A DNA stretch of 64,000 nucleotides, taken from positions 1,488,001 to 1,552,000 of the forward strand of contig NZ_CP107575.1 of assembly GCF_025854375.1 (NCBI RefSeq). Reading direction: 5' to 3'. Of the stretch, positions 54,985 through 63,391 are shown piece after piece. The notes under the pieces are model-generated. The model saw only the letters and a list, made by a program, of their open reading frames with translations. It was not told where the DNA came from and searched no databases. Position 1 is the first letter of the stretch. Each line of letters begins with the position of its first letter. This DNA comes from Glutamicibacter sp. JL.03c (GTDB lineage Bacteria; Actinomycetota; Actinomycetes; Actinomycetales; Micrococcaceae). Both the position numbers and the translations under genes were made by a program.

Positions 54985-55638
54985 TCAGCGGGATGATGGT
55001 GCGCCCCGCCCGGGCCGGAATGCGGAAACCGTCGGATCGCCTTCCAGCCAGAACCGCCAGGGATAAGCAGGACCGCCCGCGATTCCCGCAACGCCAACTC
55101 TCGGGCCGCACAGGATCGGCGTGCCCAGTGCCGGCCCCTGGCTGATGGCAAACGGTGGCTCGAATAGGTCCCTGCCGTCGTGGCTTTCACGGTCTATTCC
55201 CAGACACGCCGCGAGATTCCCCGGACCCCGCGCCAACTGGGCTTCGCGGATCGGAGCGGCATGAGGTCCCAGCGGGCGTTTCGCCGTTCTCCGGCGACGC
55301 GCCAGATCGATGCCCTGGACAATCTGTCCTGAACGTACCAGCACGCCGGATGCCACGTGTTCCTCGGAGCACACCAGATTCAACGCGAAGTGCATCCCAT
55401 AGCTGAAATACACATAGGCGTGGCCCGGCGGCAGGAACATCGAGGAGTTGCGGGCAGTCTTTCGATCCTTGGAATGGCTGCCCGGATCGTAGGGGCCGGT
55501 GGACCCGACCCCCAGATAGGCTTCGGTCTCCGTGATCCGCAGGCTTACCAGTCCCTGGGGTGAATCGACGCTGAGGATCGAACCCAGCAGGCGAGGGGCC
55601 ACGCTGAGCGCATCAGGCATGAAGAAGGATCGGTCCAC
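54985..55638 (-). CDS. DNA-3-methyladenine glycosylase (AAG/MPG family)
   Basis: About 217 residues from GTG 55638, which yields MDRSFFMPDALSVAPRLLG, matching the RxFF...VAPxLLG start of the family; the frame opens at 55707 and ATG 55620 would cut conserved residues. The motifs RITETEAYLGVGSTGPYDPGSHS and NSSMFLPPGHAYVYFSYGMHFALNLV include the catalytic Glu and the DNA-intercalating Tyr region. LARGPGNLAACLGI closes the domain. It removes alkylated purines. It is alone on the minus strand. Confidence 0.9.
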   Translation of the reverse strand: MDRSFFMPDALSVAPRLLGSILSVDSPQGLVSLRITETEAYLGVGSTGPYDPGSHSKDRKTARNSSMFLPPGHAYVYFSYGMHFALNLVCSEEHVASGVLVRSGQIVQGIDLARRRRTAKRPLGPHAAPIREAQLARGPGNLAACLGIDRESHDGRDLFEPPFAISQGPALGTPILCGPRVGVAGIAGGPAYPWRFWLEGDPTVSAFRPGRGAPSSR

Positions 55639-55917
55639 GAACCCAGTATTCCAGCGTGTGCACTTCCAGGCTTTCTTGCGGTGTGGATTCACATGGATAG
55701 CGGCCATTCGTGAAGGCTTTGAAACATGCCGGAAACCGGTACGAGAACCAAACGTTACCCCCGAGCGCTCTTGGATACATTCTTGAAATGCGGCAGCGAG
55801 GGAACCGAAACATCGTTGGCGAAGAATAGTTTCAACACCGGGCCATTAACACCGCAGACTGCAGCTGGGCCCGACTCGCCACCGATACACCGAACACCTT
55901 GAGGGGATGTGATCCAG
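55639..55917. promoter_or_regulatory. upstream region of amt
   Basis: No gene. It contains GAAAC at 55721 and 55732, and GAGAAC at 55743, spaced at 11 bases, which might be a nitrogen-regulator site. GAGGGG at 55901-55906 is the likely amt ribosome-binding site. Confidence 0.35.
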
Positions 55918-57138
55918 ATGGAGTTGGACGTAGCCAGCTTGTGGATCCTGATAGCAGCCGCACTTGTCTTGATGATGACACCAGCACTTGGAATTTTCTA
56001 TGGCGGCATGACTCGCGCTACCGGCGTGGTCAACATGATGCTGATGAGCTTCTCCGCTGCGGCAATTACCGCGGTGGTTTGGGTGCTGTGGGGGTACTCG
56101 TTCTCCGCTGGTGAACCAACCATCGCGGGTATCGTCGGAAATCCGATTAGCGATTTCGCGATGCACAACACCGAACAAGCCGACCTGCTTTCTGCAGGTT
56201 TCTCTGGCACCTTCGCGATGATTTCGGTCGCCATCATCTCCGGAGCCATCGCCGACCGCGCTCGCTTCGCTCCGTGGCTGTTCTTCATCCCGCTGTGGGT
56301 CACCCTGGTGTACGCACCGGTGGCATTCTGGGTCTGGGGCGGCGGCTTGCTTTCCGCAGACGGCTTCCTCGGCCAGATCTTCGGTGAAGCCATCGACTTC
56401 GCAGGTGGCGCGGTAGTCCACACCAACGCAGGTATCGCAGCTCTTGTCCTCGCTCTCAAGCTCGGCCAGCGTCACAACTTCCACGATCGTCCGCAGCCGC
56501 ACAACACTCCACTGGTGATGCTCGGCGCTGGCCTGCTGTGGTTCGGCTGGTTCGGCTTCAACGCAGGTGCGTCCACCACCATCGAACAGGCTGGCCTGAT
56601 CTGGATCAATACTTTCGCGGCACCGGGCGCAGCTGTTCTCGGCTGGATCCTCGTTGAGAAGCTTCGCGGCGAGCGCGCCAGCTCGGTAGGCGTTGCCTCC
56701 GGCCTCGTCTCCGGCCTGGTGGCCATCACTCCTTCCTGCGCAGACCTGGCCCCGTGGGCAGCACTGCTTCTCGGTGTTCTGGCGGGTGCCGGTTCAGCCT
56801 GGGCCGTCAACCTGAAGTGGAAGCTTGGCTACGATGACTCGCTCGACGTAGTTGGCGTGCACCTGGTCTCCGGCATCATCGGAACCTTGTTCCTCGGCTT
56901 CTTCGCCCTGCCGAACGAGGAAAGCGCCGGTGGCCTGTTCTACGGCGGCGGCCTGTCGCAGCTCGTGGCACAGTTCATGACGCTTCTCGTAGTGATGCTC
57001 TTCTCCGCGGTAATGACCTGGATCATTGCATCGGTCATCGGGAAGTTCAGCCCATGGCGCGTATCGGCCGATATTGAAATCGCTGGTATCGACGCAGCCG
57101 AACACAATGATGCTGGTTACCAGCTGGCCTCGAAGTAA
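55918..57138 (+). CDS. amt: ammonium transporter
   Basis: About 406 residues from ATG 55918 (GAGGGG 11 bases upstream; GTG 55909 would sit too close). Eleven membrane segments. The twin histidines of the pore are seen in GGAVVHTNAGIAALVLAL and DVVGVHLVSGIIGTL; the Phe gate lies in the SFSAGEP/FAMISVAI region. MTPALGIFYGGMTRATGVVNMMLMS is the family start. No glnK (PII) or glnD follows, although these are usual partners. A terminator follows. Confidence 0.96.
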   Translation: MELDVASLWILIAAALVLMMTPALGIFYGGMTRATGVVNMMLMSFSAAAITAVVWVLWGYSFSAGEPTIAGIVGNPISDFAMHNTEQADLLSAGFSGTFAMISVAIISGAIADRARFAPWLFFIPLWVTLVYAPVAFWVWGGGLLSADGFLGQIFGEAIDFAGGAVVHTNAGIAALVLALKLGQRHNFHDRPQPHNTPLVMLGAGLLWFGWFGFNAGASTTIEQAGLIWINTFAAPGAAVLGWILVEKLRGERASSVGVASGLVSGLVAITPSCADLAPWAALLLGVLAGAGSAWAVNLKWKLGYDDSLDVVGVHLVSGIIGTLFLGFFALPNEESAGGLFYGGGLSQLVAQFMTLLVVMLFSAVMTWIIASVIGKFSPWRVSADIEIAGIDAAEHNDAGYQLASK

Positions 57139-57204
57139 AGGGGTGGGACCTGAATAATAAGAACGACATAAACAAGGGGTAGGACGCCATAGGGTGTCCG
57201 GGAG

Positions 57205-57235
57205 ACCGCCGGTGGGCCATGCAGCCACCGGCGGT
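57205..57235 (+). terminator. terminator after amt
   Basis: Perfect 11-bp inverted repeat ACCGCCGGTGG / CCACCGGCGGT, 9-base loop, followed by TCTTC, 66 bases after the amt stop. Confidence 0.7.
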
Positions 57236-57863
57236 TCTTCGCATCCACTGGTGGATTCAGCTCAGCGTGGATCAGCCGGGCGCTGGCCGGGCTGATGGCC
57301 GGCGTTCCTGGTTGACGCCATGGGAGAAACCCTTGCCAGGTGCTGGCGGAACGAGAGCGCCTGGCTCACCCTTCGGCGCTCTGCGTTCACTGCACCGATG
57401 CCAACCGTCCGGTTGCGGAGGCGACCCCCGCCTTCTTCTTGCAGGTCTCGAACTCCTGGACGGGCGATAGGCCCTGCGCTGCCAGCAGTGGCCTCATCGT
57501 GGCGCCACAGTGGATCTGGAATGCCGACCTGCCTCTGCCATTCGGCGGGGTCTTCGATACGGTGGCCGGCTGCGGACGCCGGTTGCAGACGGAAATTCCG
57601 CCGCACGAACGCTGCAGCAGCCACGCGCGAACCAAGGTAAGCAGGACATCGCGGACTAGGAAAGGGCGCAGACCGGCCATGGGTGGCGCCAGCGCTACGC
57701 CAGCGAGCTGGAAGCAGGAACCCCAGCGCATCCGGTCGGAGGACGTGGCCGAGATGACTGGGTGATGCCGCCAGCTGGCAATCAACTGAGTGCGGTTTGG
57801 TCGATGGCCGGGGCTGGGTAGCGTTGCAGATGACCTGAGTACCCCAAGGCGAAGGAGCTCACT
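57236..57863. other. GC-rich stretch without a supported gene
   Basis: Long frames are open on both strands, but none has a domain, ribosome-binding site or coding-like composition. This is where glnK and glnD would be expected after amt; I see no trace of PII motifs. Probably decayed DNA. AAGGAG near 57850 belongs to the next gene. Confidence 0.45.
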
Positions 57864-58340
57864 ATGAGCAGTGCAGAAGCAAACAAGGTCATCGGCATCA
57901 TCAAGGACCTGCGGATCGCGATGGTCGCCACGCAGAGCGAACAGGGGCTGGTCAGCCGTCCACTGACGCTGATTGAAGCCACCGACGAGGGAGATCTGTG
58001 GTTCTTCTCCACCGCGGATTCCGATGTCGTCCGGGAGATCCAGGCCCATGGGCAAGTCAATGCGGCGTTCAGCGGATCCAAGCGATGGGTTTCCGTCGCC
58101 GGGCGCGCGAGCGTCGTGCGGGATGCCGAGAAGAAGCAGCAGCTGTGGAGCAGCGCCGTGGAGATGTTCACCTCTGAAGGCCCCGATTCACCGCAGATAG
58201 TGCTCTTGCATGTCGATGCAACTTCGGCGGAGTACTGGGAGAACCCCGGTGGCGCGGCAAGCCTGGTAGCCGGATGGGTCAAGCAAAAGCTCACCGGCAA
58301 GCCCGCTGAACCGGGTGAATCGAACACCGTCGAACTGTAA
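57864..58340 (+). CDS. pyridoxamine 5'-phosphate oxidase family protein (general stress protein 26-like)
   Basis: 158 residues. FMN-binding split-barrel fold: RIAMVATQSEQGLVSRPLTL near the start, LWFFSTADSDVVREIQ, VNAAFSGSKRWVSVAGRASVVRD and the C-terminal ATSAEYWENPGG segment are typical of the stress-protein-26 branch, not of PdxH. AAGGAG lies 6 bases before the ATG. Possibly a flavin- or F420-dependent reductase; substrate unknown. An intrinsic terminator with T-run follows at 58372. Confidence 0.88.
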   Translation: MSSAEANKVIGIIKDLRIAMVATQSEQGLVSRPLTLIEATDEGDLWFFSTADSDVVREIQAHGQVNAAFSGSKRWVSVAGRASVVRDAEKKQQLWSSAVEMFTSEGPDSPQIVLLHVDATSAEYWENPGGAASLVAGWVKQKLTGKPAEPGESNTVEL

Positions 58341-58371
58341 AAACAGCTCTCCTGCTTGCCAGGAGGATGGC

Positions 58372-58411
58372 GTCCGCTGCCCCGTTGGCCGGGGCAGCGG
58401 ACTTGCTTTTT
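58372..58411 (+). terminator. intrinsic terminator after PNPOx-like gene
   Basis: Perfect 12-bp stem GTCCGCTGCCCC / GGGGCAGCGGAC, 7-base loop, followed by TTGCTTTTT. This is a classic Rho-independent terminator. Confidence 0.88.
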
Positions 58412-58442
58412 CCCAAAGTCCGCGGGCAATGTTCCGAACGCG

Positions 58443-58482
58443 CGCCGGTGCCCCGCGGGGATAGTCCCACGGGGCACCGGCG
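58443..58482 (-). terminator. hairpin downstream of csbD-like gene
   Basis: 13-bp perfect inverted repeat CGCCGGTGCCCCG / CGGGGCACCGGCG, just beyond the stop of the minus-strand CsbD gene. Confidence 0.65.
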
Positions 58483-58493
58483 AGCCAAGTTAT

Positions 58494-58685
58494 CTAGGAC
58501 AGGTCGTTCTTGACGTCCTTGGCGGCGTCCTTCACTTTTTCCCCAGCCTGTTTGGCCTTGGCCTCAGCCTGGTCCTTCACGCCTTCAGCTTGCAGCTTCG
58601 GGTCGTCGGTGGCATCTCCGTAGGCTTCCTTGGCCTTTCCGGATGCTTCCTGGACCTTGTTCTGGATCTTGTCTCCGATACCCAT
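58494..58685 (-). CDS. CsbD family stress protein
   Basis: 63 residues from ATG 58685, with GGGAGG about 8 bases before it; the frame opens at 58721. The sequence MGIGDKIQNKVQEASGKAKEAYGDATDD and the Lys/Ala/Glu-rich helix that follows (KLQAEGVKDQAEAKAKQAGEKVKDAAKDV) define the CsbD family of small cytoplasmic helical stress proteins, often in the sigma-B-like regulon. Function unknown. Confidence 0.9.
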   Translation of the reverse strand: MGIGDKIQNKVQEASGKAKEAYGDATDDPKLQAEGVKDQAEAKAKQAGEKVKDAAKDVKNDLS

Positions 58686-58858
58686 GATTCTTGCCTCCCG
58701 TGTGGATCCGACTACTGACACTCAGAACCATAAAGCAAATTCCAATCCGTGATCTGAAGCTGGACGTTTGCTTGAAATCCGCAGTCCTGAAGTCCATGGA
58801 GGGGCGTGATGCGGGATCGGAGCAGTTGTTTCAGGCCCGGGAGAAGGGGGTCGTAAAA
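58686..58858. other. upstream region of csbD-like gene
   Basis: No gene seen. It presumably holds the CsbD promoter. Confidence 0.4.
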
Positions 58859-58900
58859 AGCCCCCTGGGAACACCACGGCCGTGGTGTTCCCAGGGGGCT
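58859..58900 (-). terminator. intrinsic terminator, 42-bp perfect palindrome
   Basis: 21-bp perfect arms meeting at 58879/58880. Read on the minus strand it follows the stop at 58921 and is followed by TTTT, so it is a strong terminator for the unknown gene next to it. Confidence 0.88.
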
Positions 58901-58920
58901 GAGGGATGGCGCTGATGAAG

Positions 58921-59367
58921 CTAGCCGGTGGCCTGCCCTGCCTGCTGGGAGACGACGGCGCGTGCCGGCACGGTCTCGTCGAATACGGGAATTGCGTGGG
59001 CGACTGCACTATGCTGCCAGTACTTGACGCGGAAGGAAACCAGGTCCCGATGCTCGGCCTCGCTGAAAAAATCCTTGATCGTGGTGCGTGGCGAGCGGGG
59101 TGGAACGACTTCCAGCACCGGGGAAGGCTCGGAAACGTGCAGGAATTTCAGCTCATCGGTCTCTGCATTGATCATGGCGACCAGCACCGGCTGCCGATGC
59201 ACCGAGACCAGGCCCATCACATCGTCAAGGTCCTCCAGCGGATGCGCCATGACTATCGGCATTCCTTGGACCCAGCCGAAGTCGCCCAAATGCTTTCTTC
59301 CCTCACGCGACCCCAGCAGCTCTACAACACGCTGTGCGGTACGGGATCTAACTAGCCTTCCTGGCAT
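58921..59367 (-). CDS. unknown protein, 148 residues
   Basis: Not recognised. The coding call rests on a good ribosome-binding site (GGAGGG, 8 bases before ATG 59367), a perfect terminator right after the stop, and a natural residue composition. The protein is soluble with an N-terminal basic segment (RLVRSRTAQRVVELLGSREGRKHLGDFGW) and a middle part reading PVLVAMINAETDELKFLHVSEPSPVLEVV. No membrane segment or known motif. A plus-strand frame of similar length overlaps it, but has no such signals. Confidence 0.65.
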   Translation of the reverse strand: MPGRLVRSRTAQRVVELLGSREGRKHLGDFGWVQGMPIVMAHPLEDLDDVMGLVSVHRQPVLVAMINAETDELKFLHVSEPSPVLEVVPPRSPRTTIKDFFSEAEHRDLVSFRVKYWQHSAVAHAIPVFDETVPARAVVSQQAGQATG

Positions 59368-60142
59368 GTGAACTACCCTCCACTTCTAGACGATACTTCT
59401 CGATTCAACAGAACAGTCCTCCAGCGCCGCTTGGCGGCGAACACCGGCAGCGTTCTGGAGGGAGCTTGAGAGGAAATTATCATTGGGATCCAAGTTGTTC
59501 AGCCCCCACCCACGCTTTCTCATGAAACTCTCAGCTTTGTTAAGCTACTAGTCAACATTTCTATTTGTCTGTTTTCCCAGCCCGCCAAGGAACTGCTTCG
59601 GCCCGCCGAAGGCACTTACTGGACCACCGTTGCCCAGCGCTGGCGTGCTTCCGCCGCGCGTGCCGCGCCGAAGGCCAGCCGGTCCGCGCCTGCACCCGGT
59701 CCGCTGGGCGAAGATGAGGGGCGCAGGAGCAGCCCGTGCACGCGGAGCCAAGCGGAAGCCATTGAAACCGCCGGCGGGCGAAAACTGCTGGATGCCGGTT
59801 CATTAACCGTCCCCCGGCCTCCTCGCCGGCCAGGTTCGGATGCCAGGCCTGCAGCACGTGCCGGGCCCAGCGGTCCAGCTAGCGTTGCGCCATGGTGGCT
59901 TCGAGATCTTCGCGCAGGAACACCGAGCCGGTGCCGATAAGCGGATGCGCCAGCGGCTATTCGCGGCCATCCCACTGCAGTCCGTGGCCAGGCAAGTCCA
60001 AATGCGCGCGCGCCGTCCCCTGTAGGCGAGGAGAAGGACCCGGCATCGGGACGGGCATGGTGCTCGGCGAGGTGGACCTCGCAGCGCTGCCCGGCGGGCG
60101 GGCCGTTGGGCGCAGCGCCATCGAATTTCGCCACACCGCAGG
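59368..60142 (-). pseudogene. decayed GC-rich segment with amber-interrupted frame
   Basis: From 59418 to 59461 lies a nested hairpin (CCTCCAG/CTGGAGG around CGCCGC/GCGGCG), in the leader of the preceding gene. On the minus strand, ATG 60046 opens a coding-like frame (LDLPGHGLQWDGRE), with TAG at 59957-59959, then PLAHPLIGTGSVFLREDLEATMAQR, TAG at 59879-59881, then LDRWARHVLQAWHPNLAGEEAGG, after which the frame looks non-coding. I do not recognise the family. A broken gene is likely. Confidence 0.35.
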
Positions 60143-60661
60143 TCATCGCCCTGCGTCGTCGACCTCCGGGGCAAAACGCTCAGCCCACGTCTCATCGCTC
60201 AGCGCCTTGAGCTGGCTGATCTGCGATTCAGCGCGGCGTGACAATTCCCGCAGCAACGACGGATCCAGCCGGGGATCATGCGGCACCATCAGCAACAGCG
60301 TCTGCCACATGCGCAGTTTGGCATTGAGCAAGCCGGTGAGCACATCGAGCTGCACCTGCGCGGCGGCCAACTCGCGTCTGCGCAGCGGATTGAACGGATT
60401 CACGTGCCCTGCCAATTTGGCCAGCGGAGCGAAGAGCCTGGCCAGTGGCCGCTGAGTGCACCCAAGTCGCTCCATGATCCGCTTCAGATCCACTTGATCA
60501 GCCTGGACTTGCTCGTGCAACGAGTCGAAACGCGCGGCATAAGGGGTCTTCGCCCATGTGGTGTGGGCCGCCTTGAAATGGTTCAGCCCGGATTCGGAAC
60601 CCAGAAGGTGCTCGATCAGGTACCGGTGCAGGACCTTCTGGTCAATTGAGTTGCGCGGCAT
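60143..60661 (-). CDS. unknown helical protein, 172 residues
   Basis: Not recognised. The start is ATG 60661 with AAGGA about 8 bases upstream; the frame is open to 61153 but that part looks non-coding. MPRNSIDQKVLHRYLIEHLLGSESGLNHFKAAHTTWAKTPYAARFDSLHEQVQADQVDLKRIMERLGC and the rest are predicted helical, with regularly spaced hydrophobics, recalling ferritin-like or four-helix-bundle proteins but without their metal ligands in a clear pattern. Cytoplasmic by appearance. Confidence 0.6.
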   Translation of the reverse strand: MPRNSIDQKVLHRYLIEHLLGSESGLNHFKAAHTTWAKTPYAARFDSLHEQVQADQVDLKRIMERLGCTQRPLARLFAPLAKLAGHVNPFNPLRRRELAAAQVQLDVLTGLLNAKLRMWQTLLLMVPHDPRLDPSLLRELSRRAESQISQLKALSDETWAERFAPEVDDAGR

Positions 60662-61372
60662 GGGCCTGTCCTTCGCTCGGTCATTCTCACGTGCAGTGCT
60701 GCTGGCTTGAACGCTAGGGCACCAGCACCAGCGAGCCAATGGCCGCCCACGGATCCGCAGGCTGCATCCAGCATCCGGTTGAGCGGTCCGGGATGGGGCA
60801 AGGGCTTGCGCTGCCGTACCAAGTGGACTGCCTGGTTTCTCGCGTGCAAGCGCCAAGATGTCCGAGCACTGCTGGAGGGCTTGGGCTGCGGAGCTGAAAC
60901 CCACCAGACGTGCAGGGCCCTGATCGCAAGGTGGGCGCGCGACGCTAATGGCCACCGGAATGATTCCTACGGGCAGCAAAGGGCATCGGGCGGCCTCGCC
61001 GGGAACGAGCACCGGAAGTCCATCCAGCGCAGGACGGGACCGCGGGGCACCGTCGAAGCGCTCCGGGATGAGCGCAACTAGCTGGCAGGCGGCCCGTAGC
61101 AGGAAGCTGCAGGAATTTTGCCCCGGCGTGAAGCCAAGCTGGTCATTTGGCAAGGCCCCGGGGCTGCCGCCTCTCTCATGGGTAGGGTCCCGCCTTGGCG
61201 AGCCATCCAGCTACCGGCGGCTTTCCTTCCCCGTTGCCTGAAAAATCCGTGAATTCACTGGTCAGCAGCTGCTGGCCGATGCCAGATTCGTACAACCTAT
61301 GGTCATTGTGCACTTCTGGGTCTATCCTGAGAGCCTGTTGTGGATTTGCGGTTTTTGGGGGACTGGCAAGTT
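60662..61372. other. GC-rich stretch without a supported gene
   Basis: Open minus-strand frames extend through it, but their translations are rich in Pro, Arg and Cys, change frame and match nothing I know. Probably decayed coding DNA, plus the promoter of the M23 peptidase gene on the right. Confidence 0.4.
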
Positions 61373-63250
61373 ATGAAACGACGTCATCACGATTCGGGTA
61401 TCTCTGTGCCTTCACAGGTACCGGCGCGCCATCACATGTTCGTATATATCGCCTTGGGGATAGCAGCGGCCGTGGGCCTTTCCAGCGCCACGCCGTGGCC
61501 CGCGGCGCCGCCTGCTCGGGCCTACTCTGGCGGTTCAGCAGTCGAAGTTGAATCCATCGATGCCTTCAGGCCTCAAGCGGTGAGCGCACCGCACTCGGGA
61601 AAGCCATCGATAGGCGTTGCTGGCGCACTGATATCAGATCCGGTGAATGCCGCTGTTGCGGAAGCCGGGGCCGTGCGGCAGGCTGCGGGTTCCGGACCGC
61701 GAGCACTGGAGAACCATGCCATGGGGCCTGATGTCCCGGGCACGCGGTATGCGGGTGCAGCTTCCGCAGCGCAGTTCGGTTCTCCACTTGCCTTATTCCA
61801 GCTGATGCCACCGGTCGCTACCCGCACGATTTCAAGTCCCTTCGGATGGCGCCAGAATCCAACCGGGCCCGGACGGCAAATCCACATCGGCCAGGACTAT
61901 CCGATTGCTTGCGGGTCACCGGTCAGAGCCAGCGAGGATGGTGTCGTCGTTCTCGCGTCGTGGGCAGGGCATTCGGGGAACCGCGTCACCATTGATCACG
62001 GCAATAGGATCTTGACTGGTTATAGCCACAATTCGCTGATCCTTGCCAGAGCAGGCCAGAAGGTCAGCCAAGGACAAGTGATTGCCCTGGCCGGAACAAC
62101 AGGGAATTCCACCGGATGCCATGTTCACTTTGAAGTGATTGCCAACGGCCACTGGCAAGACCCGCGTCTTTATCTCGGCCGTGGCCCCGGGGACCTTGCG
62201 TCGATATTCGTCCCTGACGCGCAATCCCCGGCTGCAAACTTCGCCCTGGCACCTCAGCAAGTAAAGCCATTGCCTGCAGCAGGAACGCGAACGTCAAGGA
62301 CAACCGTGATGCCAGCGCCTGAACCCAAAGAACGGAAGGCGACGCAGAAGTCCGGCAAGAAGCAACAACCGGTGGGATCCAAAGCCGTGCCGCACAAGGT
62401 CAAGCCACAGCAGATCAATAAGACCAAGGCCGACGCGCCGAGGACCGCTGAGCCACGCCGTGACACGACGATCAAGCATGCACAGAAGCCGCAACCGAGC
62501 GATACAGCGCCAGCAACACCACCGCGTACAAGCTCACCGACGGCCGCGCCCTCGGCTACGCCAACGCCGACGCCTTCGGCTACGCCGACGCGGCACTCCC
62601 AAGCACCAACCGGGAGGCCATCGCCGACGTCAAATGCTTCCGATCCAGCTATGCCACCGAACCCGACGGCGACGGCCAGCGCACCTCAGTCGCCGACAGC
62701 CACCGTTTCAGCAAGCCCGGAACCTTCACAGGTATCAGAGCCGTCACCGACACCCAGTGCTCCGGCAAAGCCATCGGCTTCCTCTAAGGCCCCGAAACCC
62801 GTTCCGAGCGCCCCTGAATCCAGCACGAGTGAAGAACCCAAGGACCAGGGGGCGGTCCCTGAACAACGGATTCCTGAGCCAGCTGCGCCAGCACCTGCTA
62901 CACCGAAAATTCCCGCCAAAACAACGGGCAAGACGGCGCCATCGGCCGCCCCTGCCAAAGCCGTGAAGAAAGTTGCCGTCCAGCCCGGCCCTCGCCCAGC
63001 GCGGGCCAAAGCCGAACCCGTCCCGGCGCCGGTCAAGAGCAAAGCGGTTGAACCGGCCACAGCGGCACCGGCGAAAAAGCCAGCCGTGAGAACCGGCACG
63101 GCAAAAACCGCTACGCCGATGACGCCAGCCAAATCGGCACCGGTGGTGCAACCAGCGCAAGAGCCAGCCATCAAGAAGCCGAAGGTGCCGGCCTCAACCA
63201 AGCCGCCTGCCGCAACGGTGGAGCACGATGCACAACAGGAGAAGCCGTAG
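61373..63250 (+). CDS. secreted M23 family metallopeptidase with long Pro/Ala/Lys tail
   Basis: 625 residues from ATG 61373 (GGGGGA about 11 bases upstream; GTG 61340 is a longer alternative). Basic N-terminus and a hydrophobic signal or anchor (HMFVYIALGIAAAVGLSSA). The LytM/M23 domain spans about 155-270 and has all zinc ligands: HIGQD (H-x3-D, about 171), TGYSHNS, and GCHVHFE (H-x-H, about 249). These enzymes cut peptidoglycan cross-bridges or activate amidases. From about 290 to the end is a low-complexity tail of Pro, Ala, Thr, Ser and Lys, including tandem TPTPSATPT units, suited to spanning the wall. No SH3 or LysM domain is seen. Confidence 0.9.
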   Translation: MKRRHHDSGISVPSQVPARHHMFVYIALGIAAAVGLSSATPWPAAPPARAYSGGSAVEVESIDAFRPQAVSAPHSGKPSIGVAGALISDPVNAAVAEAGAVRQAAGSGPRALENHAMGPDVPGTRYAGAASAAQFGSPLALFQLMPPVATRTISSPFGWRQNPTGPGRQIHIGQDYPIACGSPVRASEDGVVVLASWAGHSGNRVTIDHGNRILTGYSHNSLILARAGQKVSQGQVIALAGTTGNSTGCHVHFEVIANGHWQDPRLYLGRGPGDLASIFVPDAQSPAANFALAPQQVKPLPAAGTRTSRTTVMPAPEPKERKATQKSGKKQQPVGSKAVPHKVKPQQINKTKADAPRTAEPRRDTTIKHAQKPQPSDTAPATPPRTSSPTAAPSATPTPTPSATPTRHSQAPTGRPSPTSNASDPAMPPNPTATASAPQSPTATVSASPEPSQVSEPSPTPSAPAKPSASSKAPKPVPSAPESSTSEEPKDQGAVPEQRIPEPAAPAPATPKIPAKTTGKTAPSAAPAKAVKKVAVQPGPRPARAKAEPVPAPVKSKAVEPATAAPAKKPAVRTGTAKTATPMTPAKSAPVVQPAQEPAIKKPKVPASTKPPAATVEHDAQQEKP

Positions 63251-63391
63251 GTTGTTCCCGTTGCCGGCCTGCGCACCGCGACGTGATATGGAGCTGGTTA
63301 GATCGTGCCGTGATTCTTGATATTCTTATAAGTCGAGTCCTGTGCGTTTTTGACGCGCACCACAAGACCTATCGAAAGAAGTGCCCGGCAC

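Noticed and set aside
57387-58055. 222-codon minus-strand frame through the amt/PNPOx gap.
   Set aside because: Half of it is antisense to the PNPOx-like gene, and its translation (Arg, Cys, Pro-rich) shows no domain.
58906-59355. Plus-strand frame of 149 codons over the 148-residue unknown gene.
   Set aside because: The minus-strand gene has both a strong ribosome-binding site and a terminator; the plus frame starts inside that terminator region.
62545-62620. Tandem short repeats that might be read as a repeat array.
   Set aside because: They are in-frame codon repeats (TPTPSATPT) of the M23 peptidase tail, without spacers of constant size, so not CRISPR.
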